From positions 118,143-182,142 of the forward strand of contig NZ_WUFT01000014.1 in NCBI RefSeq assembly GCF_010668805.1: a DNA stretch of 64,000 bases, written 5' to 3'. The DNA is from Rhizobium phaseoli (lineage in GTDB: Bacteria; Pseudomonadota; Alphaproteobacteria; Rhizobiales; Rhizobiaceae). Each line of letters begins with the position of its first letter. The first letter of the stretch is position 1. Below the pieces are notes generated by a model. It made no database searches. It was given only the letters and a program-made list of their open reading frames with translations, and had not been told where the DNA came from. Below are positions 1 to 9,347 of the stretch, in pieces. Position numbers and translations under genes: made by a program.

Positions 1-1
1 G

Positions 2-151
2 TTGACGCGGCCGGCCGATCACACTATGGCGCGCCTGCCCGAGCATCCGGTCATGAAGAAATGGTGGGCGCACATGGCCGATATCATGGCGACCAACCCC
101 GACAATTCGCCGGTGCAAAGCGACCTCGTCACCCTCTTCCATATGCTATGA
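2..151 (+). CDS. rhaM: L-rhamnose mutarotase, C-terminal part (cut by window edge)
   Basis: Only the last 49 codons are inside the window; the gene begins upstream. The visible tail contains MKKWWAHMADIMATNPDNS, the conserved C-terminal segment of RhaM/RhaU, which interconverts the alpha and beta anomers of L-rhamnose so that the kinase and isomerase receive the right form. Its stop codon overlaps the ATG of the next gene (ATGA), so the two are translationally coupled. In R. leguminosarum the order rhaRSTPQUK is known, with RhaU just before RhaK, and this matches. I am confident of the family. The N-terminus cannot be judged. Confidence 0.85.
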   Translation: MTRPADHTMARLPEHPVMKKWWAHMADIMATNPDNSPVQSDLVTLFHML

Positions 152-1527
152 ACACCACCTCCTATCGCCGCATCGCCGTTCTCGACATCGGCAAGACCAA
201 TGCGAAAGTCGTCGTGCTCGACAGCGAAACGGGCGCCGAGATCGCCGTCCTGAAGCGGCCGAACATGGCAATCAAAACCGGTCCCTACCCGCACTACGAC
301 ATAGAGGCGCTCTGGTCCTTCGCCCTCGACGCGCTGAAGAGGCTTGCGGGGGAAACGGGTTTCGATGCCATCTCGGTCACCACCCACGGCGCCGCCGCCG
401 CGCTGCTCGGCGAGGACGGTACGCTCGCCATGCCGGTCATCGACTACGAACACGAATATCCCGCGGAAATCCGTGATGTCTATACGGCACTGCGTCCCGC
501 CTTCGACGAAACCTTCTCGCCGCGCCTCGCGATGGGCCTCAACATCGGGGCGCAGCTGCACTATCAGAAGACCGCCTTTCCCGAGCAATTCGCTGGGGTG
601 GCGACCATCCTCACCTATGCGCAATATTGGACGGCGCGGCTGACAGGGATCGCCGCCAATGAGCTCACCTCGCTCGGCTGCCACACCGACCTCTGGAACC
701 CGAAGGCCGGCGACTATTCCTCGCTCGTCGACAGGCTTGGCATCCGCGCCCTGATGGCGCCGATCCGCTCCGCCTTCGACGCACTCGGCCCGGTCCTGCC
801 CGAGATCGCAACCGAGCTCGGCCTTGCAGCACCGGTACCAGTCTATTGCGGCATTCACGATTCCAATGCCTCGCTGCTGCCGCATCTGGTCCATCGGAAA
901 GCACCCTTCGCCGTCGTCTCCACAGGCACCTGGGTCATCAATTTCGGCGTCGGCGGCGATCTCGATCATCTCGATCAAAAACGCGACGCGCTCGCCAATG
1001 TCGATGCTTATGGCCGGGCCGTTCCCTCCTCGCGTTTCATGGGCGGGCGGGAATTCGAAATCCTTTCGGCCGAGATCGGTCCTGTCGACGATGAAGCCGC
1101 CCAAGCGGCGATCGGCCCGGTCATCGAAAAGGGCATGATGCTGCTGCCCAATATCGCCGCCGGTTCCGGACCCTTTCCCGGAAAGGCAAGCCGCTGGATC
1201 GGCGCGCAGGAAGCAAGCCGCGAGGAGCGTTATGCCACGGCCTGCCTCTATCTCGCTTTCATGACCGACGCCTGCCTCGGGCTGATCGGCGCAAAGGGCC
1301 CCATTATCGTCGAAGGGCCTTTTGCCCTGAACGAGACCTATCTGACCCTGCTTGCCGCCCTTGCCGGCCGCGAGGTCCTGGCCGTTCCCGGCACAACCGG
1401 CACCAGCCAGGGCGCGGCCCTTCTCACCGGCATCCGGCCGTTATCGGGTGCCGCGACGCATGTTCCGCCGACCGATATCGCAGGCCTGGCAGCTTATCGC
1501 GATCGCTGGTATGCGGCGATGGAATAA
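148..1527 (+). CDS. rhaK: Rhamnose kinase, FGGY family
   Basis: A 459-residue carbohydrate kinase of the FGGY family. The N-terminus has the phosphate-binding segment VLDIGKTNAKVVVLD (about residues 9-23), and a second nucleotide-binding element STGTWVINFG lies near residue 263. The chosen start overlaps the mutarotase stop by ATGA; an upstream in-frame ATG would run far into the preceding gene. The product phosphorylates the rhamnose-derived sugar in the cytoplasm. In R. leguminosarum, RhaK is also reported to be needed for activity of the RhaSTPQ ABC importer. It is probably the last gene of the rha operon, because an 89-base gap without coding follows. Other FGGY substrates cannot be excluded from sequence alone. 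Confidence 0.88.
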   Translation: MNTTSYRRIAVLDIGKTNAKVVVLDSETGAEIAVLKRPNMAIKTGPYPHYDIEALWSFALDALKRLAGETGFDAISVTTHGAAAALLGEDGTLAMPVIDYEHEYPAEIRDVYTALRPAFDETFSPRLAMGLNIGAQLHYQKTAFPEQFAGVATILTYAQYWTARLTGIAANELTSLGCHTDLWNPKAGDYSSLVDRLGIRALMAPIRSAFDALGPVLPEIATELGLAAPVPVYCGIHDSNASLLPHLVHRKAPFAVVSTGTWVINFGVGGDLDHLDQKRDALANVDAYGRAVPSSRFMGGREFEILSAEIGPVDDEAAQAAIGPVIEKGMMLLPNIAAGSGPFPGKASRWIGAQEASREERYATACLYLAFMTDACLGLIGAKGPIIVEGPFALNETYLTLLAALAGREVLAVPGTTGTSQGAALLTGIRPLSGAATHVPPTDIAGLAAYRDRWYAAME

Positions 1528-1616
1528 GAGCTTTTCCAACAACGACCCAAGAACGGTCTTGTTCGTTCTTGCCTTGCCGTTAGTGTGCACCTCGACAATC
1601 AGTTCGAGGAGACAGC

Positions 1617-2375
1617 ATGACAGAGGCATTCGATCCGCGCGCGGTCGCCGCCAGGTTTCACAGCCTGCGCCAGGCCGGCAAGCAGGAGGAAACCGGCAGT
1701 TTCACCCTGCCAACCGATCTGCATCAGGCGATGGAGACGCAAAATTTCCTCGCCGCCGCAGACGGTATCTCCAGCAACGCCTGGAAAGTGACGGTCTCGC
1801 CTGAGGGCCAGGCGGTTACCGCTCCGCTGCATCCCTACTCCGAGGCCGCCGCCGGCGCCAGCATCCCCTGGTATCCCGGTCTGAAATTTGAGACCGAGAT
1901 CGCCGTCCGTCTCGGCAAGGACCTGCCGATCCGCTCAGGTGCTCCCTATAGCCGCGCCGAGGTGGTCGAGGCGATCTCCGCTGCCTATCTCGGCGCCGAA
2001 CTGCTGGTCAGCGCCGTGAGAGAGAGCGGCGGCGTTTCCTTCCTGCTGTTTACCGCCGACCGGCTCGGCAATAGCGGTTATGTGCTCGGCCCGAAGCTCG
2101 AAAAAAGCGTGGTCGACACCGCCGGCGGTACGCAGCTCAAGGTCACCCATGCCGGCCGCTCGATCTATGATGGTCCGGCGCAGCATCCGAAGGGCGACGT
2201 CCTCACCTGGCTCGTCGACTACGCCAATGACGGTCAGCGCCCCGAGACATCGCTGAAGGCAGGCGCGCTGATCACCACAGGCACGTTGAGCGGCGCGGTC
2301 GAACTGACCGAACCCGGTGAGATCGACATCTCGTTCGGCGACACCAGGCTCAGTTTCTCGGTGTCGAAGGCTTGA
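1617..2375 (+). CDS. 2-keto-4-pentenoate hydratase / fumarylacetoacetate hydrolase-fold protein
   Basis: A 252-residue protein resembling the MhpD-type hydratase branch of the fumarylacetoacetate hydrolase superfamily. The central region (KFETEIAVRLGKDLP, near residues 86-100) carries the conserved acidic residues that hold a divalent metal, and the C-terminal half ends in the typical beta-rich segment containing TGTLSGAVEL. Members add water to or cleave 2-oxo acids made during aromatic or sugar-acid breakdown. A ribosome site (GAGGAG) sits just before the ATG. It follows the rhamnose operon by 89 bases, so it may be transcribed with it or separately. The exact substrate is unknown. Confidence 0.75.
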   Translation: MTEAFDPRAVAARFHSLRQAGKQEETGSFTLPTDLHQAMETQNFLAAADGISSNAWKVTVSPEGQAVTAPLHPYSEAAAGASIPWYPGLKFETEIAVRLGKDLPIRSGAPYSRAEVVEAISAAYLGAELLVSAVRESGGVSFLLFTADRLGNSGYVLGPKLEKSVVDTAGGTQLKVTHAGRSIYDGPAQHPKGDVLTWLVDYANDGQRPETSLKAGALITTGTLSGAVELTEPGEIDISFGDTRLSFSVSKA

Positions 2376-2529
2376 GTTGACGCCTGGAGGATTTCGACAA
2401 GGGCATCCAATCGGCGCGTCGAATGGTGCCGAGCGGAAAGCATAAGTTGACAATCCGGGTTTAGTTTTGCAGGGAAAGGAAGGGCTCGCCCTCCCGAGCC
2501 CGTTCGCAGCGCCGAACCTGGAGCAGATC

Positions 2530-3309
2530 ATGCCTTCGCCTTTCCTTGCCCTGTCGGGAATCGATTATGCCATCGGGCCGAAATCCATCCTGCATGGCAT
2601 AGACCTGACGCTCGACCAGGGCCGCATCTACGGTCTCGTGGGGCCAAACGGCTCCGGCAAGAGCACGCTTCTGAAGATCATCGCCCGCCAGGTCGCGCCG
2701 AAATCCGGCGCCATCGCCTTTAACGGCAAACCGGCAAGGGACTGGGGCGCCCGGGAATTTGCCCGGCACGTCGCCTACATGCCGCAATTCACGCCGGCGA
2801 CCGACGGCATGACCGTGCGGGAACTCGTGGCGCTCGGCCGTTTTCCCTGGCACGGCACGCTCGGCCGCTTCACCGCGACCGATCGCAACATGGTCGAGGA
2901 GGCGATCGCCCGCACCGAGCTTGACGATTTTGCCGATCGTCTCGTCGCCAACATGTCCGGCGGCGAGCGCCAGCGTGCCTGGATCGCCATGATGCTCGCC
3001 CAGGACGCCCGCTGCCTGCTGCTCGACGAACCGACATCGGCGCTCGACCTTGCCCATCAGGCAAGCGTCCTCTCGCTGGTGCAGGAGCTCAGCCATGAAC
3101 GCGGGCTGACCGTCATCATCGTGCTGCACGACATCAACCTCGCCGCACGCTACGGCGATGCGATCATCGCCCTCAATCGCGGCTGGATCACCGCCGAAGG
3201 CACGCCCACGGAGATCATGCAGGCCGAAACGCTGCAGTCGATCTTCGGCGTCGGTATGGGCGTCTTTCCGCATCCGGTTCGAAACGAGCCGGTCAGCTAT
3301 CTCTTGTAA
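2530..3309 (+). CDS. Iron-siderophore type ABC transporter ATP-binding protein (solo)
   Basis: A 259-residue ABC ATPase of the FhuC/FecE class. It has Walker A GPNGSGKST at about residues 38-46, the signature MSGGERQRA at 142-150, Walker B LLLDEP at 163-168 and a switch histidine in VLHDIN. The ATG at 2530 is preferred to upstream in-frame starts because GGAG lies six bases before it. Such ATPases drive import of ferric siderophores, haem or cobalamin through a BtuC/FhuB-like permease. No permease or periplasmic binding gene is adjacent: the upstream gene is a hydratase and the downstream gene is on the other strand. It must therefore borrow partners encoded elsewhere or be a leftover of a broken operon. 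Confidence 0.85.
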   Translation: MPSPFLALSGIDYAIGPKSILHGIDLTLDQGRIYGLVGPNGSGKSTLLKIIARQVAPKSGAIAFNGKPARDWGAREFARHVAYMPQFTPATDGMTVRELVALGRFPWHGTLGRFTATDRNMVEEAIARTELDDFADRLVANMSGGERQRAWIAMMLAQDARCLLLDEPTSALDLAHQASVLSLVQELSHERGLTVIIVLHDINLAARYGDAIIALNRGWITAEGTPTEIMQAETLQSIFGVGMGVFPHPVRNEPVSYLL

Positions 3310-3310
3310 A

Positions 3311-3410
3311 GCAATTCCAGGAAAAGTGCGAAGCGGTTTTCCGTCCGGAATTGCGTTAAAACAAAGGCTTAGGGTGGTTCTGCGTGTTCATCAAAAGCTG
3401 AACCACTCTA
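3311..3410. repeat. Palindromic intergenic repeat plus hairpin between convergent genes
   Basis: Two inverted repeats lie between the convergent genes ending at 3309 and 3420. In the first (3311-3354), GCAATTCC pairs with GGAATTGC and an inner GGAAAA pairs with TTTTCC, a nested palindrome of a type widely scattered in rhizobial genomes. The second pairs GTGGTTC (3374-3380) with GAACCAC (3400-3406). Either could end transcription from both sides. Confidence 0.6.
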
Positions 3411-3419
3411 CTTCGTCGC

Positions 3420-4301
3420 TTATAGCTTCTCGCGGAACATCTCGATGATGGCGGAAAAGTCCCGTCCGCCGTTACCCTGTTTTTCGAAGAGCGCATAAAG
3501 CTGGGCCGCTTCGGCGCCGAGCGGCGTGGACGCGCCGCTTGCCAGCGCCGCCTCCTGCGAAAGCCTGAGATCCTTCAGCATCAGGGCGGCGGCGAAACCC
3601 GGCTTGTAGCCGTTATTGGCGGGCGAGGTCGGCACCGGTCCGGGCACCGGGCAATAGGTATTGATCGACCAGCACTGACCGGATGAGGTCGAGGCGACGT
3701 CGAAGAGCGCCTGATGCGAGAGACCGAGTTTTTCGGCAAGCACGAAGGCCTCGCAGACGCCGACCATCGAAATGCCGAGGATCATGTTGTTGCAGATCTT
3801 CGCCGCCTGGCCGGCGCCGGCCTCGCCGCAATGGACGATCTTCTTTCCCATCGCCTCGAGGATCGGTTTCGCCCTGGCGAAGGCCTCATCCGAGCCACCG
3901 GCCATGAAGGTCAGCGTGCCGGCGCTCGCCCCACCGGTGCCGCCGGAGACTGGAGCGTCAAGCGACAGGCAGCTTGCGGCCTTAGCCATCTCATGCGCTT
4001 TGCGGCTGCTGTCGACATCGATAGTCGAGCAATCGATGACCAGCGTGCCTTGCGCCGCGGTCTGCAAGATATCGGTCCAGGCCGTCAGCACGTGTTTGCC
4101 CTGCGGCAGCATTGTGATGACGATGTCGGCGTCCTTGACCGCCTGGCTGGCATGGCTTGCCGGTTTGACGCCGCTGTCCTCGGCCGCCTTCAGCACGGAG
4201 GCTGCGAGATCGAAACCGAGGACCTCGTGACCTGCTTTGACCAGATTGGCCGCCATCGGCCCGCCCATATTGCCAAGCCCGATGAATGCGATCCTTGCCA
4301 T
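3420..4301 (-). CDS. 3-hydroxyisobutyrate dehydrogenase family protein
   Basis: A 293-residue NAD(P)-dependent beta-hydroxyacid dehydrogenase. The Rossmann motif FIGLGNMGGPM occupies residues 6-16, the substrate-binding DAPVSGG is near 115-121, and the catalytic lysine is K168 in GQAAKICNNM. The length is normal. The classic reaction is oxidation of 3-hydroxyisobutyrate to methylmalonate semialdehyde in valine breakdown, but tartronate-semialdehyde reductase and other relatives share these motifs. It is the last gene of the leftward liv-type operon, nine bases after the GMC oxidoreductase, so it probably handles a downstream intermediate of whatever that operon imports. Confidence 0.85.
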   Translation of the reverse strand: MARIAFIGLGNMGGPMAANLVKAGHEVLGFDLAASVLKAAEDSGVKPASHASQAVKDADIVITMLPQGKHVLTAWTDILQTAAQGTLVIDCSTIDVDSSRKAHEMAKAASCLSLDAPVSGGTGGASAGTLTFMAGGSDEAFARAKPILEAMGKKIVHCGEAGAGQAAKICNNMILGISMVGVCEAFVLAEKLGLSHQALFDVASTSSGQCWSINTYCPVPGPVPTSPANNGYKPGFAAALMLKDLRLSQEAALASGASTPLGAEAAQLYALFEKQGNGGRDFSAIIEMFREKL

Positions 4302-4310
4302 GGTCTTCTC

Positions 4311-5906
4311 CTATCGATTGTCTTCGAGGATCATCGCTGCCGCCTTTTCGGCGATCATGATCGTCGGCGAATTGGTATTGCCCGAGACGATCGACGGCAT
4401 CACCGAGGCGTCGGCGATCCTGAGCTTGCCGAGCGCCCGGAAGCGCAGACGGGGATCGACGACGCTGTCTCTGTCGGCGCCCATGCGGCAGGTGCCGACT
4501 GGATGGAAGATCGTCGTGCCGATTTCGCCCGCCGCCCGCTCCAGATCGGCCTCGGTCTGATAGCTGGGTCCCGGCTTGAATTCCTCCGGCTTGAACCGAG
4601 CGAAGGAAGGCTGCGCGACGATCTTGCGCGTCAACCGTATTGAACGGACAGCTATGTCACGATCGCGTTGCGTCGAGAGGTATTTCGGGCTGATCGTCGG
4701 CTGCGCGGCAAAATCCGGGCTCGACAGGTGCACCGAACCGCGGCTCTCCGGCCTCAGATTGCAGACGCTCGCGGTGATCGCCGGGAAAGGATGGACGGGA
4801 TCGCCGAACTTCTCCAGCGAGACCGGCTGCACATGATATTGCAGATCCGGCGTTTCCCGGTCCGGACCCGAGCGGGTGAAGATGCCGAGCTGGCTCGGCG
4901 CCATCGCCATCGGCCCGGAGCGGCGGACGAGATATTCGAGCCCGATCGCCGCCTTGCCGATCAGCTTCGTCGCCTTCTCGTTCAGCGTCGGGACGCCCGT
5001 CACCTTGTAGGCGAGCCGCAGTTGCAGATGGTCCTGCAGGTTTTCGCCGACACCCTTCACTTCGGTGATGACATCGACGCCCGCCCGCTGGAGAACCTCG
5101 CCCCTGCCGACGCCTGAGAGTTCCAGAATATGCGGCGAGCCGATCGACCCGGCCGAAAGAATGGTTTCCTTGCCCGCATAGGCGCGTTTCGCCACGCCAT
5201 CGTGCTGGAATTCGACGCCGGCGACCACCCCCTCCTCCACCAGCAGCCGCCGGACCTGCGCCTTGATGAGGACGGTCAGATTGGAGCGTTTCCGCGCCGG
5301 GCGCAGAAAAGCCTTCGAGGTGTTCCAGCGAATGCCGGAACGCTGGTTGACGTCGAAATAGCCGGACCCTTCATTGCTGCCGCGGTTGAAATCTGCCGTC
5401 TCGGGAATGCCTGCTTCTCTCGCCGCCTGCTGGAAAGCGTCGAGCACGGCCCAGCGCACGCGCGCCCTTTCGATGCGCCATTCGCCGCCGGCGCCATGCA
5501 TCTCGTCTTCGCCGCGATAAAAATCCTCGGACCTGCGGAAGAAGGGCAGAACATCGTCCCAGCCCCAGCCGGTGCAGCCCATCTGCCGCCAGAGGTCGTA
5601 ATCGCGCGCCTGGCCGCGCATATAGATCATGCCGTTGATCGAAGAGGAGCCACCGAGCACCTTGCCGCGCGGATAGCTCAGCGCCCGGCCGTTCAATCCG
5701 GCTTCGGGCGCCGTGGTGAAACACCAGTCGGTGCGCGGATTGTTGATGCAATAGAGATAACCGACCGGGATATGGATCCAGTGGTAATTGTCGCTGCCGC
5801 CGGCTTCCAGCAGCAGCACCCGGCTCCTGCCATCGGCCGACAGCCGGTTGGCAAGCACGCAGCCGGCACTGCCTGCTCCGATGATGATATAGTCGTAACG
5901 ATCCAT
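4311..5906 (-). CDS. GMC-family FAD-dependent alcohol/choline-type dehydrogenase
   Basis: A 531-residue glucose-methanol-choline oxidoreductase. The N-terminal FAD motif is IIIGAGSAGCVLANRL, the GMC signature PRGKVLGGSSSINGMIYMRG follows, and the C-terminus has the active-site HPVGTCRMG and SGNTNSPTIM segments. The start at 5906 has GTGGGG a few bases upstream; an in-frame ATG three codons earlier is less well placed. Such enzymes oxidise primary alcohols or choline and pass electrons to a membrane acceptor or oxygen. It resembles alcohol dehydrogenases of the AlkJ/BetA type, but no betaine genes are nearby. It sits between livM and the beta-hydroxyacid dehydrogenase, all on the same strand. 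Confidence 0.88.
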   Translation of the reverse strand: MDRYDYIIIGAGSAGCVLANRLSADGRSRVLLLEAGGSDNYHWIHIPVGYLYCINNPRTDWCFTTAPEAGLNGRALSYPRGKVLGGSSSINGMIYMRGQARDYDLWRQMGCTGWGWDDVLPFFRRSEDFYRGEDEMHGAGGEWRIERARVRWAVLDAFQQAAREAGIPETADFNRGSNEGSGYFDVNQRSGIRWNTSKAFLRPARKRSNLTVLIKAQVRRLLVEEGVVAGVEFQHDGVAKRAYAGKETILSAGSIGSPHILELSGVGRGEVLQRAGVDVITEVKGVGENLQDHLQLRLAYKVTGVPTLNEKATKLIGKAAIGLEYLVRRSGPMAMAPSQLGIFTRSGPDRETPDLQYHVQPVSLEKFGDPVHPFPAITASVCNLRPESRGSVHLSSPDFAAQPTISPKYLSTQRDRDIAVRSIRLTRKIVAQPSFARFKPEEFKPGPSYQTEADLERAAGEIGTTIFHPVGTCRMGADRDSVVDPRLRFRALGKLRIADASVMPSIVSGNTNSPTIMIAEKAAAMILEDNR

Positions 5907-5975
5907 GTGCCCCACACGAAGCTTCAGATGCTTGCCGCTTTCCTCTCCCCGCGGGACGCGAAGAGGTCCGCCCGT

Positions 5976-6974
5976 TCAGCGGCGATAGACGAAGCCCAGT
6001 TTGCGCCCCAGCCGCGAGGCGTAGAATTCGCCGATAATGCCGCGGCGGAAGATCAGCACGCAGACCATGAAGACGATGCCGGTGATGATCGTCACCGGAA
6101 ATTCCGAGGTGGCGAGGTAGTTTTCCAATGCCACCACCAGCCCGGCGCCAAAGAGCGGGCCGATCAGCGTGCCGATGCCGCCGAGCAGCGTCATCAGGAT
6201 CACCTCGCCCGACATCTGCCAGGCGACGTCGGTCAAGGTTGCGAACTGGAAGACGATCGATTTCACCGCGCCCGCCAGCCCCGCAAGCGCGGCCGACATC
6301 ACGAAGGCTCCGAGCTTGTAACGCGCGACGGAATAACCGAGCGAAACTGCCCGGTTTTCGTTTTCACGGATCGATTTCAGGATCATGCCGAAGGGCGAGT
6401 TGATGAAACGCCAGATGATCAGCACGCCGATAATGAAAACGGCCAGCACGAAATAATACATGTTGGTCGAGCTGTTCAGATCGATAAAGCCGAAGAGATT
6501 GCCGCGCGGCACCGACTGGATGCCGTCCTCGCCTTCGGTGAACTTCGCCTGCAGGCAGAAGAAGAAGAACATCTGCGACAGCGCCAGCGTGATCATCGCG
6601 AAATAGATGCCCTGGCGGCGGATGGCGAAGAAGCCCATCACCAAGCCGAGAAACGCCGCACCCGCCACGCCGATCAGAATGCCGAGTTCCGGCGGCAGCC
6701 CCCATTCCTTCACCGTATAGGCGGTGAAATAGGCGGCCCCGCCGAAGAAGGTGGCATGGCCGAAGGACAGCAGGCCGGTATAGCCGAGCAGCAGGTTGAA
6801 GGCGCAGGCGAACAACGCGAAGCACAGCAACTTCATCAGGAAGATCGGATAGAAAAAGAACGGCGCCAGCAGCAGGAGCAAAAGCCCAACCGTGAGGAAA
6901 CCCGCCTGCACCGAAAGGGCGGTTCGGCTTTTTTCCGTTTGGATGGTGTCGGTGATGTCGGTCATGTCAGGCAT
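5976..6974 (-). CDS. livM: Branched-chain amino acid type ABC permease LivM
   Basis: A 332-residue integral membrane protein with about nine or ten hydrophobic helices. The hallmark GYTGLLSFGHATFFGGAAY near residues 64-82 is typical of LivM, and the central IRRQGIYFAMITLALSQM is also conserved. It forms the permease heterodimer with LivH. The first ATG overlaps the livH stop by eight bases; a second in-frame ATG three codons later is an alternative start. The HAAT transporter family takes up branched-chain amino acids, but also amides, urea and other small polar molecules, so the substrate is open. Confidence 0.9.
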   Translation of the reverse strand: MPDMTDITDTIQTEKSRTALSVQAGFLTVGLLLLLLAPFFFYPIFLMKLLCFALFACAFNLLLGYTGLLSFGHATFFGGAAYFTAYTVKEWGLPPELGILIGVAGAAFLGLVMGFFAIRRQGIYFAMITLALSQMFFFFCLQAKFTEGEDGIQSVPRGNLFGFIDLNSSTNMYYFVLAVFIIGVLIIWRFINSPFGMILKSIRENENRAVSLGYSVARYKLGAFVMSAALAGLAGAVKSIVFQFATLTDVAWQMSGEVILMTLLGGIGTLIGPLFGAGLVVALENYLATSEFPVTIITGIVFMVCVLIFRRGIIGEFYASRLGRKLGFVYRR

Positions 6975-7854
6975 CCCGGCCGAAGAGGCCCGCTGGCCTG
7001 ATGAGAAGCACGATCGCCATGATGACGAAGATGACGATGTTGGAAGCCTCGGGATAGAACACCTTGGTCAGGCCCTCGGCGATGCCGAGCACATAACCGG
7101 TGATGATCGCCCCCATGATCGATCCCATGCCGCCGACGACGACCACGGCGAAGACGACGATGATCATGTTCGAGCCCATCAGCGGCGAGACCTGATAGAT
7201 CGGCGCCGCCAGCACGCCGGCAAAGGCGGCAAGGCCGGCGCCAAGCGCATAGGTCAGCGTCAACAGCACCGGCACGTTGACGCCGAAGACCTGCACCAGC
7301 ACCGCGTTTTCGGTGGCGGCGCGGAGATAGGCGCCGAGCTTGGTCTTCTCGATCAGCAGCCATGTGCCGAGGCAGACGACGAGCGAGACGACGACCACCC
7401 AGCCGCGATAGATCGGCAGGAACATGAAGCCGAGATTGGCGCCGCCGGCTAGGGCTGCCGGTGTCGCATAGGGCTGGCCGGAGGAGCCGTAGAGATAACG
7501 GAAGGTGCCTTCGACCGCGAGCGCCAGCCCAAAAGTGAAGAGCAGGCCGTAGAGCGGATCGAGATCGTAGAGCCGGCGCAGGAACAGCCGCTCGATGATG
7601 GCGCCAGCAAGGCCGACAATGACAGGCGCCACGATCAGCGACGGCCAATAGCCGATGCCGGCATAAGTCAGCAGCAGGTAGGCGACGAAGGCGCCGAGCA
7701 TATATTGCGCGCCATGGGCGAAGTTGATCACCCGGAGCAGGCCGAAGATGATGGCGAGGCCGAGGCTGAGCAGCGCATAGAACGAGCCATTGATCAGGCC
7801 GATCAGCAGCTGGCCGAGCAGCGCCTGCAGGGGAATGCCGAAGATCATCATCAT
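6967..7854 (-). CDS. livH: Branched-chain amino acid type ABC permease LivH
   Basis: A 295-residue permease with about eight membrane helices. It carries the LivH motif LGLAIIFGLLRVINFAHGAQ near residues 30-49 and the conserved GMGSIMGAIITG segment near 240. Three consecutive methionine codons mark the start region; 7854 is chosen because GGGAG lies about nine bases before it, just inside the end of livF. Gene order is livG-livF-livH-livM, with overlapping or touching ends throughout, which shows an operon. Confidence 0.9.
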   Translation of the reverse strand: MMMIFGIPLQALLGQLLIGLINGSFYALLSLGLAIIFGLLRVINFAHGAQYMLGAFVAYLLLTYAGIGYWPSLIVAPVIVGLAGAIIERLFLRRLYDLDPLYGLLFTFGLALAVEGTFRYLYGSSGQPYATPAALAGGANLGFMFLPIYRGWVVVVSLVVCLGTWLLIEKTKLGAYLRAATENAVLVQVFGVNVPVLLTLTYALGAGLAAFAGVLAAPIYQVSPLMGSNMIIVVFAVVVVGGMGSIMGAIITGYVLGIAEGLTKVFYPEASNIVIFVIMAIVLLIRPAGLFGRDA

Positions 7855-7858
7855 CTGG

Positions 7859-8559
<701 letters not shown>

Positions 8560-8560
<1 letters not shown>

Positions 8561-9342
8561 CAATGCTCCTCCGTGCCCATATAGGCGACGCGCACGCGCT
8601 CGTCCTGGCTGACTGTGGCGTAGTCACCCTCGGCGAGGATTTCGCCGCGCTGCAGCACGGTGACATGCTGGCAGATATTGGCGACGACGGAGAGATTGTG
8701 CTCGACCATCAGCACCGCCCGGTCGCGGGCGACGTCGCGGATGATGGATGAGACGACGGCGACATCCTCAAGCCCCATGCCGGCCATCGGTTCGTCGAGC
8801 AGCAGCACCTTGGGATCGAGCGCCAGCGTGGTGGCGATCTCCAGCACGCGCTTGCGGCCATAGGAGAGATCGGCGGCGATCTGATCGCGCTCCTTGGAAA
8901 GCCCGACGCTGGCAAGCAGTTGCTCGGCGCGCGCGTTCAGCCGGTCGAGCGCCGAGAGCGGCCGCCAGAACTGGGTGGAAAGATTGTTCGGCCGCTGCAG
9001 CGCCACGCGCACATTGTCGAGAACGCTTAAGTGCGGAAAGACCGCCGAGATCTGGAAGGAGCGTACCAATCCCATGCGCGCCACCTTGTCGGGCTGCGTC
9101 CTGGTGATATCGGTGCCCATAAGCGTGATCGTACCTGCTGTCGGCTGCAGGAACTTGGTCAAAAGGTTGAAGACCGTCGTCTTGCCGGCGCCGTTCGGGC
9201 CGATCAGCGCATGCACGCTCGCATCATGCACGTCGAGATCGACGTTCTTGACGGCCGTGAAGCCGCCGAAATCGCGGCGCAGGCCGCGGGCGGACAATAC
9301 CACCCGCGGCTTTTCCTGAGTTTCAATTGCGGAAACCGCCAT
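8560..9342 (-). CDS. livG: ABC transporter ATP-binding protein LivG
   Basis: A 260-residue ATPase with Walker A GPNGAGKTT at about residues 48-56, a LivG-style signature LSYGRKRVLEIA, and Walker B VLLLDEP followed by MAGM. The frame stays open upstream into the preceding gene. The start at 9342 is chosen because it falls five bases after the stop of the binding-protein gene and gives the family's usual length. It pairs with LivF on the cytoplasmic face of LivHM. Confidence 0.9.
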
Positions 9343-9347
9343 TGCGC

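Noticed and set aside
5130..7001. Plus-strand open frame opposite the GMC and livM genes
   Set aside because: Antisense to two well-supported genes; composition rich in His, Arg and Gln with no family motif.
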